Positions 7,357 to 14,340 of a stretch of 64,000 bases of DNA are shown here, in pieces. Every line of letters begins with the position of its first letter. The first letter of the stretch is position 1. The notes under the pieces are model-generated. The model made no database searches and had not been told where the DNA came from. It saw nothing but the letters and a program-made list of their open reading frames with translations. This stretch comes from Flavobacterium aquicola (GTDB taxonomy: Bacteria; Bacteroidota; Bacteroidia; Flavobacteriales; Flavobacteriaceae): the NCBI RefSeq assembly GCF_003385115.1, contig NZ_QUNI01000017.1, positions 1,830 through 65,829 on the forward strand, in the 5' to 3' direction. The position numbers and the translations under genes were made by a program.

Positions 7357-8076
7357 ATGAAAAAAATAACAACAATAATATTATTAATATTCTCATTTAA
7401 TTTTTGCATCGCACAAAATGCAAAAATTAGAATCCAATATCATACGGAAAAAAGTATAAAATCTGAAACTTTTGATAGTTTAGTATTTATTGTTAATGGA
7501 GAAAAACTGAATTTAATAAATCTTGAAATTAAAAATATAAAGTTAAATCAAAATGGATTTGATAAATTAAGTTACTACTACAAGGGAAAAGAAAATATTG
7601 TAGTAACAGAAATGAGTTGCAAATTTAAACCAAATCATTCATATAAAATTATGCCGTGTTTGTGTTGTGAAGATTTTATGATAGTTGCAGATAGCGTGCC
7701 TAAAAGAGGAAGTGTAAGATTTATTAATAATACTAATAGAAAATTAATAGGTATAAGATCTGAATTCAATTTAGATACAATTAACAAAAAATCTAAAACA
7801 AAGTATCTACCATCAGATATTTCAATGAATTGTGGTTTTAGACCGTTTTTTATAGAAATTACAGAATTTAAATACGCAAACCCAAAATTTGATTATAATG
7901 AGGATAATACAGAAGAACAAAATCAAATATTAAATAAAGAACAGGATTCACTTTGGATAGCGAAAGAACCATTTCTTTTTTTACACGGAGAAAAAATAAC
8001 AGCAATTTATGATGATAAAAAACGTAAAATCATCTTGAAATTTGACGGATATTTAACTGATTTAGAATACAAATAA
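7357..8076 (+). CDS. secreted protein of unknown function, cassette 9
   Basis: 239 residues with a Sec signal (MKKITTIILLIFSFNFCIAQ) cut after about residue 20. The mature part has a Cys-rich stretch, MPCLCCEDFMIV, near residue 108 that may bind metal or form disulfides, then two strand-rich segments. No family recognised. It is alone in its cassette; the cassette ends match over seven bases (GTTGTGC and GCACAAC). Confidence 0.6.
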   Translation: MKKITTIILLIFSFNFCIAQNAKIRIQYHTEKSIKSETFDSLVFIVNGEKLNLINLEIKNIKLNQNGFDKLSYYYKGKENIVVTEMSCKFKPNHSYKIMPCLCCEDFMIVADSVPKRGSVRFINNTNRKLIGIRSEFNLDTINKKSKTKYLPSDISMNCGFRPFFIEITEFKYANPKFDYNEDNTEEQNQILNKEQDSLWIAKEPFLFLHGEKITAIYDDKKRKIILKFDGYLTDLEYK

Positions 8077-8090
8077 AAAAAGCGAACGCA

Positions 8091-8218
8091 CAACAGAAGT
8101 TACATGAGATTTGGGTTTCGGTCATTAACTGAAAGTTGGTTTTGTGTTTTAAAGTTCAGGCTTTAACCGAAAGTTTAGGCTTGCTTTTTCCCAAACCTCG
8201 TGTAGCTGCGAAACGTTG
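8091..8218 (+). repeat. attC-like site 10 (second subtype)
   Basis: Divergent version: left arm CAACAGAAGTTACATGAGATTTGGG, right arm CCCAAACCTCGTGTAGCTGCGAAACGTTG. The loop sequence differs from the common subtype, but arm layout and total length (128 bp) are kept, which argues that structure rather than sequence is conserved. Confidence 0.75.
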
Positions 8219-8245
8219 GCAGTAATTGTAAAAAAACGAATTCTA

Positions 8246-8776
8246 ATGAAATTAACACTTGTAAATAAACCATTTCTCATCGTTTTTGTCTTGTCAATTT
8301 TATTACATTCTTGTCAGAAAGAAGAAAAACAAAAGAAAATTAAAGAATCTGAAGTTCATTCTTGTGCAAAAGAATTACAACCACCGCCACCAATAGAAAA
8401 TAGAATTTTATCATCAGCGAAACTCGAAATAAATGAGGAAAAGAGAAAATATTTTGTTACTGTAAATTTAGTTGCTGATAAATTAGTAGATTTTAACGGA
8501 AAAGACCAACAGCTTTATAAAATTGAAACAACAAACAAAAATAGGACAAGAAAACTTTATTTCGCTCTTCCAATAGATTACAATAAATATTGGAATGAAT
8601 TAAAAATATTCTCTGATAAAGAAAATAAGATTTTAGAAATTGGTTTTAAAGAAAAGGAAGTTTCAAAAACATTATATAAACTTTACGGATATAAATATGA
8701 CAATGAAGATTTCGGAAATGGTCTTATTGAGATAAAATCAAATTTTGAAAAGAATCAATATAGAATAATCGACTAG
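8246..8776 (+). CDS. small lipoprotein of unknown function, cassette 10
   Basis: 176 residues from the ATG at 8246, beginning MKLTLVNKPFLIVFVLSILLHSCQKEE, a lipoprotein signal with the lipidated Cys near residue 23. The open frame extends back to 8216 but that start overlaps the site. The mature part is rich in Lys and Glu, with HSCAKELQPPPPIENRIL near residue 40. No known domain recognised. Cassette ends match over ten bases (GTTGGCAGTA, TACTGCCAAC). Confidence 0.65.
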   Translation: MKLTLVNKPFLIVFVLSILLHSCQKEEKQKKIKESEVHSCAKELQPPPPIENRILSSAKLEINEEKRKYFVTVNLVADKLVDFNGKDQQLYKIETTNKNRTRKLYFALPIDYNKYWNELKIFSDKENKILEIGFKEKEVSKTLYKLYGYKYDNEDFGNGLIEIKSNFEKNQYRIID

Positions 8777-8792
8777 CCAAAACAACTACTGC

Positions 8793-8919
8793 CAACAGCC
8801 ACTACAACGGATTTGGGCAATTGGCTTAATGGAAAGATGGTTTTGTATTTGGCATAATTTGGCAAATCCGAAGAATGGGCTTAATTTAGTCCCAAACCCG
8901 CTGTAGTACCAAGACGTTG
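8793..8919 (+). repeat. attC-like site 11
   Basis: Common subtype with the covariant pair broken (left C, right A, a G/T wobble on the bottom strand). Leading TACTGCCAAC complements the start of cassette 10. Confidence 0.8.
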
Positions 8920-8930
8920 GCAGACATATT

Positions 8931-9629
8931 ATGAAGAAACTACAAAAAACAACATTCATCTTCTTAGTTATTCTTTTTGCAAATTGTAAAAAGAGCGATT
9001 GTGATATTGAATTTAACAAACATGTTTTAACGGAAATTTTGCCAAGCATAATAGACTCAACTTGTGTCGATATAAGAATATTTTCAAATCCACCTCCACC
9101 ATATGGAAAAATGCTTTTTGATAAAGAAGGGAGATTTACGAAAATTGATTCAACAAAAGCAACAGCTAAAGAAATTCAAAGATTAAAAGATTGGAAAAAA
9201 GATATTGCTGAAATAAAAAAAGATACGTCTAAAGTTATCATAGCTTTTGATCCCAAAATTTCTCCATACGAAAAAGAATATGAATTGATTGTTATTAAAG
9301 ATTTTCCAAATGATACTTTGAAAAAACTGATAGCTAATAAAACAAAAGAATACCTTCTAAATTACAAAAGTATAAGATTGAATGGTAAATTCATGCTAAA
9401 AGATATAAACGAATTTGATAGAGAAAATATTTTTGAGAGAAAATATAAATTTAATTTTTCAGGAATATTAAGGGTTTCGGGAATTAAATTTGATAAAAAA
9501 TGTGAAAGCGGAATTCTTGATGTTGGATTTACTTGTGGAAGACTATGTGGTTATGGAAATAAAATCTTTATCAAAAAGGTAAAGAATAAATGGAAAATAA
9601 TTAAAATGGAAGGAACTTGGATGTCATAG
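8931..9629 (+). CDS. lipoprotein of unknown function, cassette 11
   Basis: 232 residues, starting MKKLQKTTFIFLVILFANCKKSDC, a lipoprotein signal with Cys at residue 19. A proline run (IFSNPPPPYGKM) follows near residue 50, and the C-terminal part has paired cysteines in FTCGRLCGYGNK and strands ending KWKIIKMEGTWMS. No function can be assigned. The ATG lies 12 bases past the end of site 11, so little room remains for a promoter of its own. Confidence 0.65.
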   Translation: MKKLQKTTFIFLVILFANCKKSDCDIEFNKHVLTEILPSIIDSTCVDIRIFSNPPPPYGKMLFDKEGRFTKIDSTKATAKEIQRLKDWKKDIAEIKKDTSKVIIAFDPKISPYEKEYELIVIKDFPNDTLKKLIANKTKEYLLNYKSIRLNGKFMLKDINEFDRENIFERKYKFNFSGILRVSGIKFDKKCESGILDVGFTCGRLCGYGNKIFIKKVKNKWKIIKMEGTWMS

Positions 9630-9641
9630 AAATACGCCTGC

Positions 9642-9767
9642 CAACAGCTACTACAACGGATTTGGGCAATAGGCTTAATGGAAAGATGGTTTTGTATTTG
9701 GATAATTTGGCAAATCCGAAGAATGGGCTTAATTTAGTCCCAAACCTCGTGTAGCGCCAGGACGTTG
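9642..9767 (+). repeat. attC-like site 12 (mixed-arm variant)
   Basis: The left arm is the common subtype (TACTACAACGGATTTGGG), the right arm is of the site 10 subtype (CCCAAACCTCGTGTAG). It is the mirror case of site 2. Confidence 0.8.
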
Positions 9768-9796
9768 TATGCAAGTTCTGAAAAACCGAATCTAAA

Positions 9797-10288
9797 ATGA
9801 AATTAAAATATCTAATCTTTTGTTTTTCTTCAATCTGTTTTTCTCAAAACAAACATTTGGGTATATATAATGATGCCTCCGGAAATAAAATTGAACTATT
9901 TGAAAATAATAAATTCAGACATACTTGGCAATTTGATTTATCAGCAAGTTGGACTACTGGAAAGTGGTCAATATCGAACGACACTTTAAAGCTTGAAGCT
10001 GTAAAAGTCTATGATACTTTAAATGTCTTTGACAAGAAAAACAATAGATATAAAGATAGTTTAGTTTTAGCAGAAGACGAGATTCCTAAACGAATAAACG
10101 AAACTCAAAATGCAATCAAATCATTATCTTCTGGTGGACAAAACAGAGTTTTACCTAATACCCTTTTTTTTCTTAAAAAGAATAAATTAATTATTATCAA
10201 AGCTGATGGAAAATTGCAAACAGAAAAAATAAAAGGATTTTTTGGCAATAAAACATATAATACTTGGTACCGAAAACGAGACGAATAA
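9797..10288 (+). CDS. small secreted protein, lipocalin-like pattern, cassette 12
   Basis: 163 residues with a short Sec signal (MKLKYLIFCFSSICFSQ). The mature start HLGIYNDASGNKIELFENNKFRHTWQFD...WTTGKWSISNDTLKLE resembles small lipocalin-like or META-like stress proteins of Bacteroidota, with several short strands, but the similarity is weak and I give no firm family. Cassette ends match as GTTGTATGCA and TGCATACAAC. Confidence 0.6.
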   Translation: MKLKYLIFCFSSICFSQNKHLGIYNDASGNKIELFENNKFRHTWQFDLSASWTTGKWSISNDTLKLEAVKVYDTLNVFDKKNNRYKDSLVLAEDEIPKRINETQNAIKSLSSGGQNRVLPNTLFFLKKNKLIIIKADGKLQTEKIKGFFGNKTYNTWYRKRDE

Positions 10289-10297
10289 ACCTGCATA

Positions 10298-10423
10298 CAA
10301 CAGCCACTACAACGGATTTGGGCAATTGGCTTAATAGAAAAATGGTCTTGTATTTGGGATATTTGGCAAATCCGAAGAATGGGCTTAATTTAGTCCCAAA
10401 CCCGCTGTAGTGCCAGAACGTTA
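10298..10423 (+). repeat. attC-like site 13
   Basis: Common subtype, C/G covariant pair. Leading TGCATACAAC complements the start of cassette 12. Confidence 0.8.
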
Positions 10424-10465
10424 CCGGTAATTTTAACACATACAGCTTAAAACAGAATCAATAAA

Positions 10466-10930
10466 ATGAAAAACTTAATAATCATTATTTTACTGTTTAA
10501 TAGCTTGTGTTCATTTGGACAAAACCACCTTGCAAAATCTAAATTGTTAAAATCAAAACATATCAAAATTGATAGTATAGAAGTTCAAGTTTCCATTTAC
10601 GAATACGGCGAAATTGTGACTGAAAGTTATTTTGAAAAAAGCAAAAGCAAATTAAGTGTTGCTTATTTAAAATTTGCAAAGTCATCTTATAAAATTTCGA
10701 CACGGGAAAATAGTTTAATGCCTGAAGATTTTTGGCGCACAAATGAATTTGACTTTGAAAATGGAAAAGTTTTAAACGGAAAAGAAAGATTTCACTTTAG
10801 TGGAAAAATGAGTGGAATCTTTGGGAAAACTGATAAAGAATACAGAGAAAGCTTTAATAAATCTTTAAATTCTGAATTCGTTGAAAAGTATGTGGTTGAG
10901 TTGTTTGAGAAAATAAAAAACTACCGGTAA
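10466..10930 (+). CDS. small secreted protein of unknown function, cassette 13
   Basis: 154 residues with a Sec signal (MKNLIIIILLFNSLCSFGQ). The mature protein is basic and strand-rich, then helical at the end (YRESFNKSLNSEFVEKYVVELFEKIKN). No family recognised. The stop TAA (10928-10930) is shared with the first three bases of site 14. Confidence 0.6.
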   Translation: MKNLIIIILLFNSLCSFGQNHLAKSKLLKSKHIKIDSIEVQVSIYEYGEIVTESYFEKSKSKLSVAYLKFAKSSYKISTRENSLMPEDFWRTNEFDFENGKVLNGKERFHFSGKMSGIFGKTDKEYRESFNKSLNSEFVEKYVVELFEKIKNYR

Positions 10931-11053
10931 CAGCCATTGCAACGGATTTGGGCAATTGGCTTAATGGAAAGATGGTTTTGTATTTGAATGATTTGGCAAA
11001 TTCGAAGAATGGACTTAATTTAGTCCCAAACCCGCTGTAGTGCCAGAACGTTA
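10928..11053 (+). repeat. attC-like site 14
   Basis: Common subtype with one altered base in the left arm (CATTGCAACGG). Leading TACCGGTAAC complements GTTACCGGTA of cassette 13. Confidence 0.8.
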
Positions 11054-11110
11054 TGGGCTATGTTAGCAGAAAACAGAAGAGACATTATTTAAAAACCAGA
11101 AAATCCATAA

Positions 11111-11848
11111 ATGAAAATATATTCAGCAATACAAATCGGAGATTATCATCAAAATAATTGTGAAGACCATTTGTATATTGGAGAATATGGAAAAAATAAA
11201 ATTCTTTGCGCAGTAATGGATGGTTGCACAACTGCATTGGAAAGTCATTTCGCTTCAACTCTAGTTGGAAAAATTCTAAAGAAAATTTGCATTGAAAAAG
11301 GTTATATAGAATTTGTTGAACAAAATGATTTGCAACTCAATGTTGAAGAAAACTTAAAAACAATTCTCCGAGATTTATTAAATGAGCTCAAAATTGTGAA
11401 AAACCAATTAATGCTTGACTCAAAAGAATTATTGACAACCTTAATAATATTGTTGTTTGACAAGAATAATGAACAAGGAATAATATTAGCAATTGGAGAC
11501 GGATTTGTTAATCTTAATGGCGAAATAACTGAATTTGAACAAGACAATAAACCCGATTATTTAGGTTTTCATTTATCCGAGGATTTTGAGACATTTTATA
11601 ATTCTCAAAAACAGAAAATTGAATTTAATAAAATAACAGACTTAAGTATTTCAACTGACGGAATATTTGCTTTTGAGAAATTAGCACCGAGTAAATCTAA
11701 AGAAGAAATTAATGTAATTGAGTTTTTAACAACCGAAAAAACTAATTCTGAAAAAGATGAAATGCTTAATCTAAAACTAAAGATATTAGAAAATGAATTT
11801 GGATTGAAACCGACTGATGATTTTTCTATAATTAGAATAACGGAGTAA
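11111..11848 (+). CDS. PP2C-family protein phosphatase, cassette 14
   Basis: 245 residues. PP2C (PPM) metal-site motifs appear in order: NCEDHLY near residue 17, AVMDGCTT near residue 34, LTTLIILL near residue 107, AIGDGFV near residue 125, STDGI near residue 179 and TDDFSIIRI at the C-terminus. It therefore probably dephosphorylates Ser/Thr residues in a Mn/Mg-dependent way. No kinase partner lies in the cassette. Signalling or defence roles are open. Confidence 0.8.
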   Translation: MKIYSAIQIGDYHQNNCEDHLYIGEYGKNKILCAVMDGCTTALESHFASTLVGKILKKICIEKGYIEFVEQNDLQLNVEENLKTILRDLLNELKIVKNQLMLDSKELLTTLIILLFDKNNEQGIILAIGDGFVNLNGEITEFEQDNKPDYLGFHLSEDFETFYNSQKQKIEFNKITDLSISTDGIFAFEKLAPSKSKEEINVIEFLTTEKTNSEKDEMLNLKLKILENEFGLKPTDDFSIIRITE

Positions 11849-11861
11849 AAAACACAGCCCA

Positions 11862-12014
11862 TAACAGCTACTACAACGGATTTGGGCAATAGGCATAATG
11901 GAAAGATGTTTTTGTATTTGGATGATTTACTTCGTCTGTTCGCTATCGCTCGAGTGGCAAATCCGTAGAATGGGCTTAATTTAGTCCCAAACCCGATGTA
12001 GTGCCAGAACGTTG
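11862..12014 (+). repeat. attC-like site 15 (long 153-bp variant)
   Basis: Carries an extra stretch of about 27 bases (CTTCGTCTGTTCGCTATCGC...) between GATTT and GGCAAATC in the loop, lengthening an internal hairpin. Site 16 and the relic at 16.15 kb share it, so the long form clusters at this end of the array. Confidence 0.8.
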
Positions 12015-12047
12015 TGTGCTATTTTCGAGCAACTGAAACTAAAAAAA

Positions 12048-13163
12048 ATGAAACAAATTATTTACATATCATTTTTACTGTACTCGATTTTGACTTTTGG
12101 GCAAATTGGAGACCCAACTCCAAATTTTGATAGCGAGACATTCACAAAACCTGAACCGCCTGGTGGCAAATGGGATTTTTCTAAGAAACCCTATAAAAAA
12201 ATAATAAATTCAGAAAATAGTAAATGTATTGATGAATTTGATTCCATAGGAAGGCATACCAAAAGAAGTGTTTTTTGGAACCACGTTACCGAAATGGACA
12301 TTATAAAATATAAAGGTGATCAGGTTGTAGAGCGTACGCATAAACAAATCTATAATTTTGATAAAAACGGAAAAAAAATAAATCTGGATTATATCTTAAC
12401 ATATAAATTAAATATAAACGACAAGGGAAAAATAATAGATGGCAAAACTTTCAAATTAACAAAAGACAGCATATATAAAATAGTCGGATATCAATATTAT
12501 GATAAAAAAAATAGATTGACTAAAAGCATTGATTCAACAGGGCATAAGTATATTTCAAATTTTTATTATTCAGGTAAAAATTTAATCAGAAATGAAGAAA
12601 TAAATCAAATTGATGCAAAGACAAAAGCCATTGTCGACAGAACTTACAAATACAATAAAGACAACCAAATTGTTTTGTTTGAATCAATTCGTAGTATATT
12701 TAAAAACAATATATTAACGGAGAAAAAGTCTTCTCAAACAGTTCAACAGGAATTTAAAAATAATCAATTAGTAAAAAAAGTTTTAAAAAGCAATTCAGAA
12801 ACTATCGAGAGAAATTACACTTACGATAACAATAGGAACTTAACTATATTCATTGAAACAAAAAAGAATAATTATGATGGTTTGATAAGATCTCAGATGA
12901 AAGAAACCAAAAAGTATGAAAACAATCTTTTGGTATATTCTGAAGTACAAGAGGGTTTGGGTAAGCAAGAAGGTAATTTTAGTTTTACATACTATTTCCA
13001 TTCAGATAAAGAATTGTTAGAAAAAACTGAAACCACTTACGACAAAGGGAATGAACAAGTTAAATACTTTTATAATGGACATAACCATTTGATTAAAACC
13101 ATTACTACTTATTCCGATGAACCTTCACGATATGAAGTTCTATATGAAATTGAATACTATTAA
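12048..13163 (+). CDS. secreted protein with YD-like repeats, cassette 15
   Basis: 371 residues from the ATG at 12048 (MKQIIYISFLLYSILTFGQ, a Sec signal); the frame is open from 12012 but that start lies in the site. The body is a run of strand pairs with Rhs/YD-like units such as YYDKKNRLTKSIDSTGH, YKYNKDNQIVLFESI and YTYDNNRNLTIFIETK. It is probably an elongated beta-structure on the cell surface or in the periplasm. No toxin domain follows. It is the longest single ORF among the plus-strand cassettes. Confidence 0.65.
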   Translation: MKQIIYISFLLYSILTFGQIGDPTPNFDSETFTKPEPPGGKWDFSKKPYKKIINSENSKCIDEFDSIGRHTKRSVFWNHVTEMDIIKYKGDQVVERTHKQIYNFDKNGKKINLDYILTYKLNINDKGKIIDGKTFKLTKDSIYKIVGYQYYDKKNRLTKSIDSTGHKYISNFYYSGKNLIRNEEINQIDAKTKAIVDRTYKYNKDNQIVLFESIRSIFKNNILTEKKSSQTVQQEFKNNQLVKKVLKSNSETIERNYTYDNNRNLTIFIETKKNNYDGLIRSQMKETKKYENNLLVYSEVQEGLGKQEGNFSFTYYFHSDKELLEKTETTYDKGNEQVKYFYNGHNHLIKTITTYSDEPSRYEVLYEIEYY

Positions 13164-13175
13164 TAAAACAGCACA

Positions 13176-13328
13176 CAAGAGCTACTACAACGGATTTAGG
13201 CAATTGACTTAATGGAAAGATGGTTTTGTATTTGGATGATTTGCTTCGCCTGTTCGCTATCGCTCGGGTGGCAAATCCGAAGAATGGGCTTAATTTAGTT
13301 TCGAATTCACTTTATTACCAGAACGTTA
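13176..13328 (+). repeat. attC-like site 16 (long variant, partly decayed)
   Basis: Begins CAAGAGC rather than TAACAGC, and its right arm is altered (TTCGAATTCACTTTATTACC). Leading AGCACACAAG still complements GTTGTGTGCT of cassette 15 at nine of ten positions. Confidence 0.75.
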
Positions 13329-13369
13329 GCGTTCATTGCAAAAGAGACATCTATAAACAAAGAATTAAA

Positions 13370-13894
13370 ATGGCATATTTAGTAATTGCATATCCAGAGT
13401 TAGAAAAAAACGATTTTGACAAAATACAACAGTACCGAGAACTAAATGATAAGTTGTTTTTCAAAGTAATTGCTCCACATTTTACAATTGTTTTTCCAGT
13501 TTTTGATAAGGAAGAAACTGAATTTATTGAGGAAGTGAAATTACAAGCGGCAAACATTGAAAGATTTAGTTTTAAAATTAAGTGTTCGACAATAAATAAA
13601 GATAGTTTTAGTGACCACTATCATTCATTTTTAGTTCCTGACGAAGGATTTAGCAGTATTGTTAAACTTCACGACAAACTTTATTGCGATAAACTCAAAG
13701 ATAATTTGAGGCTTGATATAGATTTTATTCCTCATATTGGTATAGGCAATTCTTTGGACAAATATTTATGCAAATCTATGGTTGACGAATGGAATAAAAC
13801 AGATTTTTTAATTGCAGGAGCTGTTACCAAGTTGACAATTGTCAAATATGAGAATGATGAGATAACGGAAATTGCAAGTATTAATCTTAAATAA
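13370..13894 (+). CDS. 2H-family phosphoesterase (2'-5' RNA ligase/LigT-like), last cassette
   Basis: 174 residues from the ATG at 13370; the longer frame from 13220 begins inside site 16 and is rejected. The two 2H motifs are visible as PHFTIVFP near residue 39 (HxT) and PHIGIG near residue 122 (HxG, where HxT/S is usual), giving the bilobal 2H layout. Such enzymes open 2',3'-cyclic phosphates of RNA or related nucleotides. The second-motif substitution makes activity uncertain. Downstream, the sequence CGAAACGCTGCTTAGCGTC looks like a decayed end of the cassette (its start is GTTAGCGTTC). Confidence 0.7.
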   Translation: MAYLVIAYPELEKNDFDKIQQYRELNDKLFFKVIAPHFTIVFPVFDKEETEFIEEVKLQAANIERFSFKIKCSTINKDSFSDHYHSFLVPDEGFSSIVKLHDKLYCDKLKDNLRLDIDFIPHIGIGNSLDKYLCKSMVDEWNKTDFLIAGAVTKLTIVKYENDEITEIASINLK

Positions 13895-14018
13895 TAAACA
13901 ACGAAACGCTGCTTAGCGTCAGTTTATGATAGAACGTAATAGAAAAAAATTAAATTACCACTACATAGAAAATTAATGATGAGACTAAAAATAAAACAGT
14001 TAATTAAAAACATAATTT

Positions 14019-14270
14019 ATGATAAATATTTTTAGCGGAAGTTATATTGAAGTAATGAATATCAAAAACCTATTGGAAAGCATAAATATTGAAGTATTTA
14101 CTCAAAACGAAAATATGGCTAATATTGAACCTTGGGCAGTAAGTTCCGGCGGATTTAATCCAGTAATTCTAAAAGTTAATGATGAAGATTTTGATAAAGC
14201 AAAAAAAATAATTGAGGATTACGAAAACGGAAATCTAAATATTGAAGTTGAGGAAACTGAAAAGGAATAA
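14019..14270 (+). CDS. DUF2007-like putative signal-transducing protein
   Basis: 83 residues: FSGSYIEVMNIKNLLESINIEVFTQNENM...AVSSGGFNPVILKVNDEDFDKAKKIIEDYE. This fits the DUF2007 (PF09413) small alpha/beta fold, which resembles a PII/ACT-like regulator; no ligand is known to me. No recognisable site separates it from the array, but the region on both sides has scraps that may be decayed sites, so it could be an old cassette gene. Confidence 0.65.
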   Translation: MINIFSGSYIEVMNIKNLLESINIEVFTQNENMANIEPWAVSSGGFNPVILKVNDEDFDKAKKIIEDYENGNLNIEVEETEKE

Positions 14271-14340
14271 AAACTGAAGGGTTACGGGGTCCGAAGGTAG
14301 AAGTGAATGTAGAAACATACTAAAAATCAAACAAACGAAA

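Larger units (their letters stand above)
2..13328 (+). mobile_element. integron-like gene cassette array (sixteen attC-like sites)
   Basis: Sixteen related imperfect inverted repeats (126-153 bp) alternate with unrelated short ORFs, nearly all on the plus strand. Taking the cut after G of the terminal GTT, each unit is [TT... ORF ... site], as in integron cassettes. The first ten bases of a unit are complementary to the first bases of the site closing the same unit, not of its neighbours, which is expected if each unit circularises and re-inserts as a whole. Unit spans by this rule: 125-1334, 1335-2034, 2035-2476, 2477-3046, 3047-5290, 5291-5906, 5907-6553, 6554-7319, 7320-8215, 8216-8916, 8917-9764, 9765-10420, 10421-11050, 11051-12011, 12012-13325, then a last degenerate unit. 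The array continues beyond the left edge. No recombinase gene is present here, so mobility is inferred. Confidence 0.8.

Noticed and set aside
2280-11889. Minus-strand frames reading LPKSVVVAV and FWYYSGFGTKLSPFFGFAK, repeated many times
   Set aside because: They are antisense translations of the attC-like sites; the shared peptide is due to the conserved repeat DNA, not to a protein family.
2-13328. CRISPR array
   Set aside because: Repeats are 126-153 bp, degenerate and inverted, and the intervals are 0.3-2.2 kb and encode genes; no cas genes are present.
2-13328. Insertion sequences or MITEs with a transposase
   Set aside because: No transposase ORF is visible and no target-site duplications flank the repeats; unit ends match in the integron pattern instead.
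13220-13369. Upstream extension of the 2H phosphoesterase ORF
   Set aside because: It is the translation of site 16 and its long loop; a good ATG lies at 13370.
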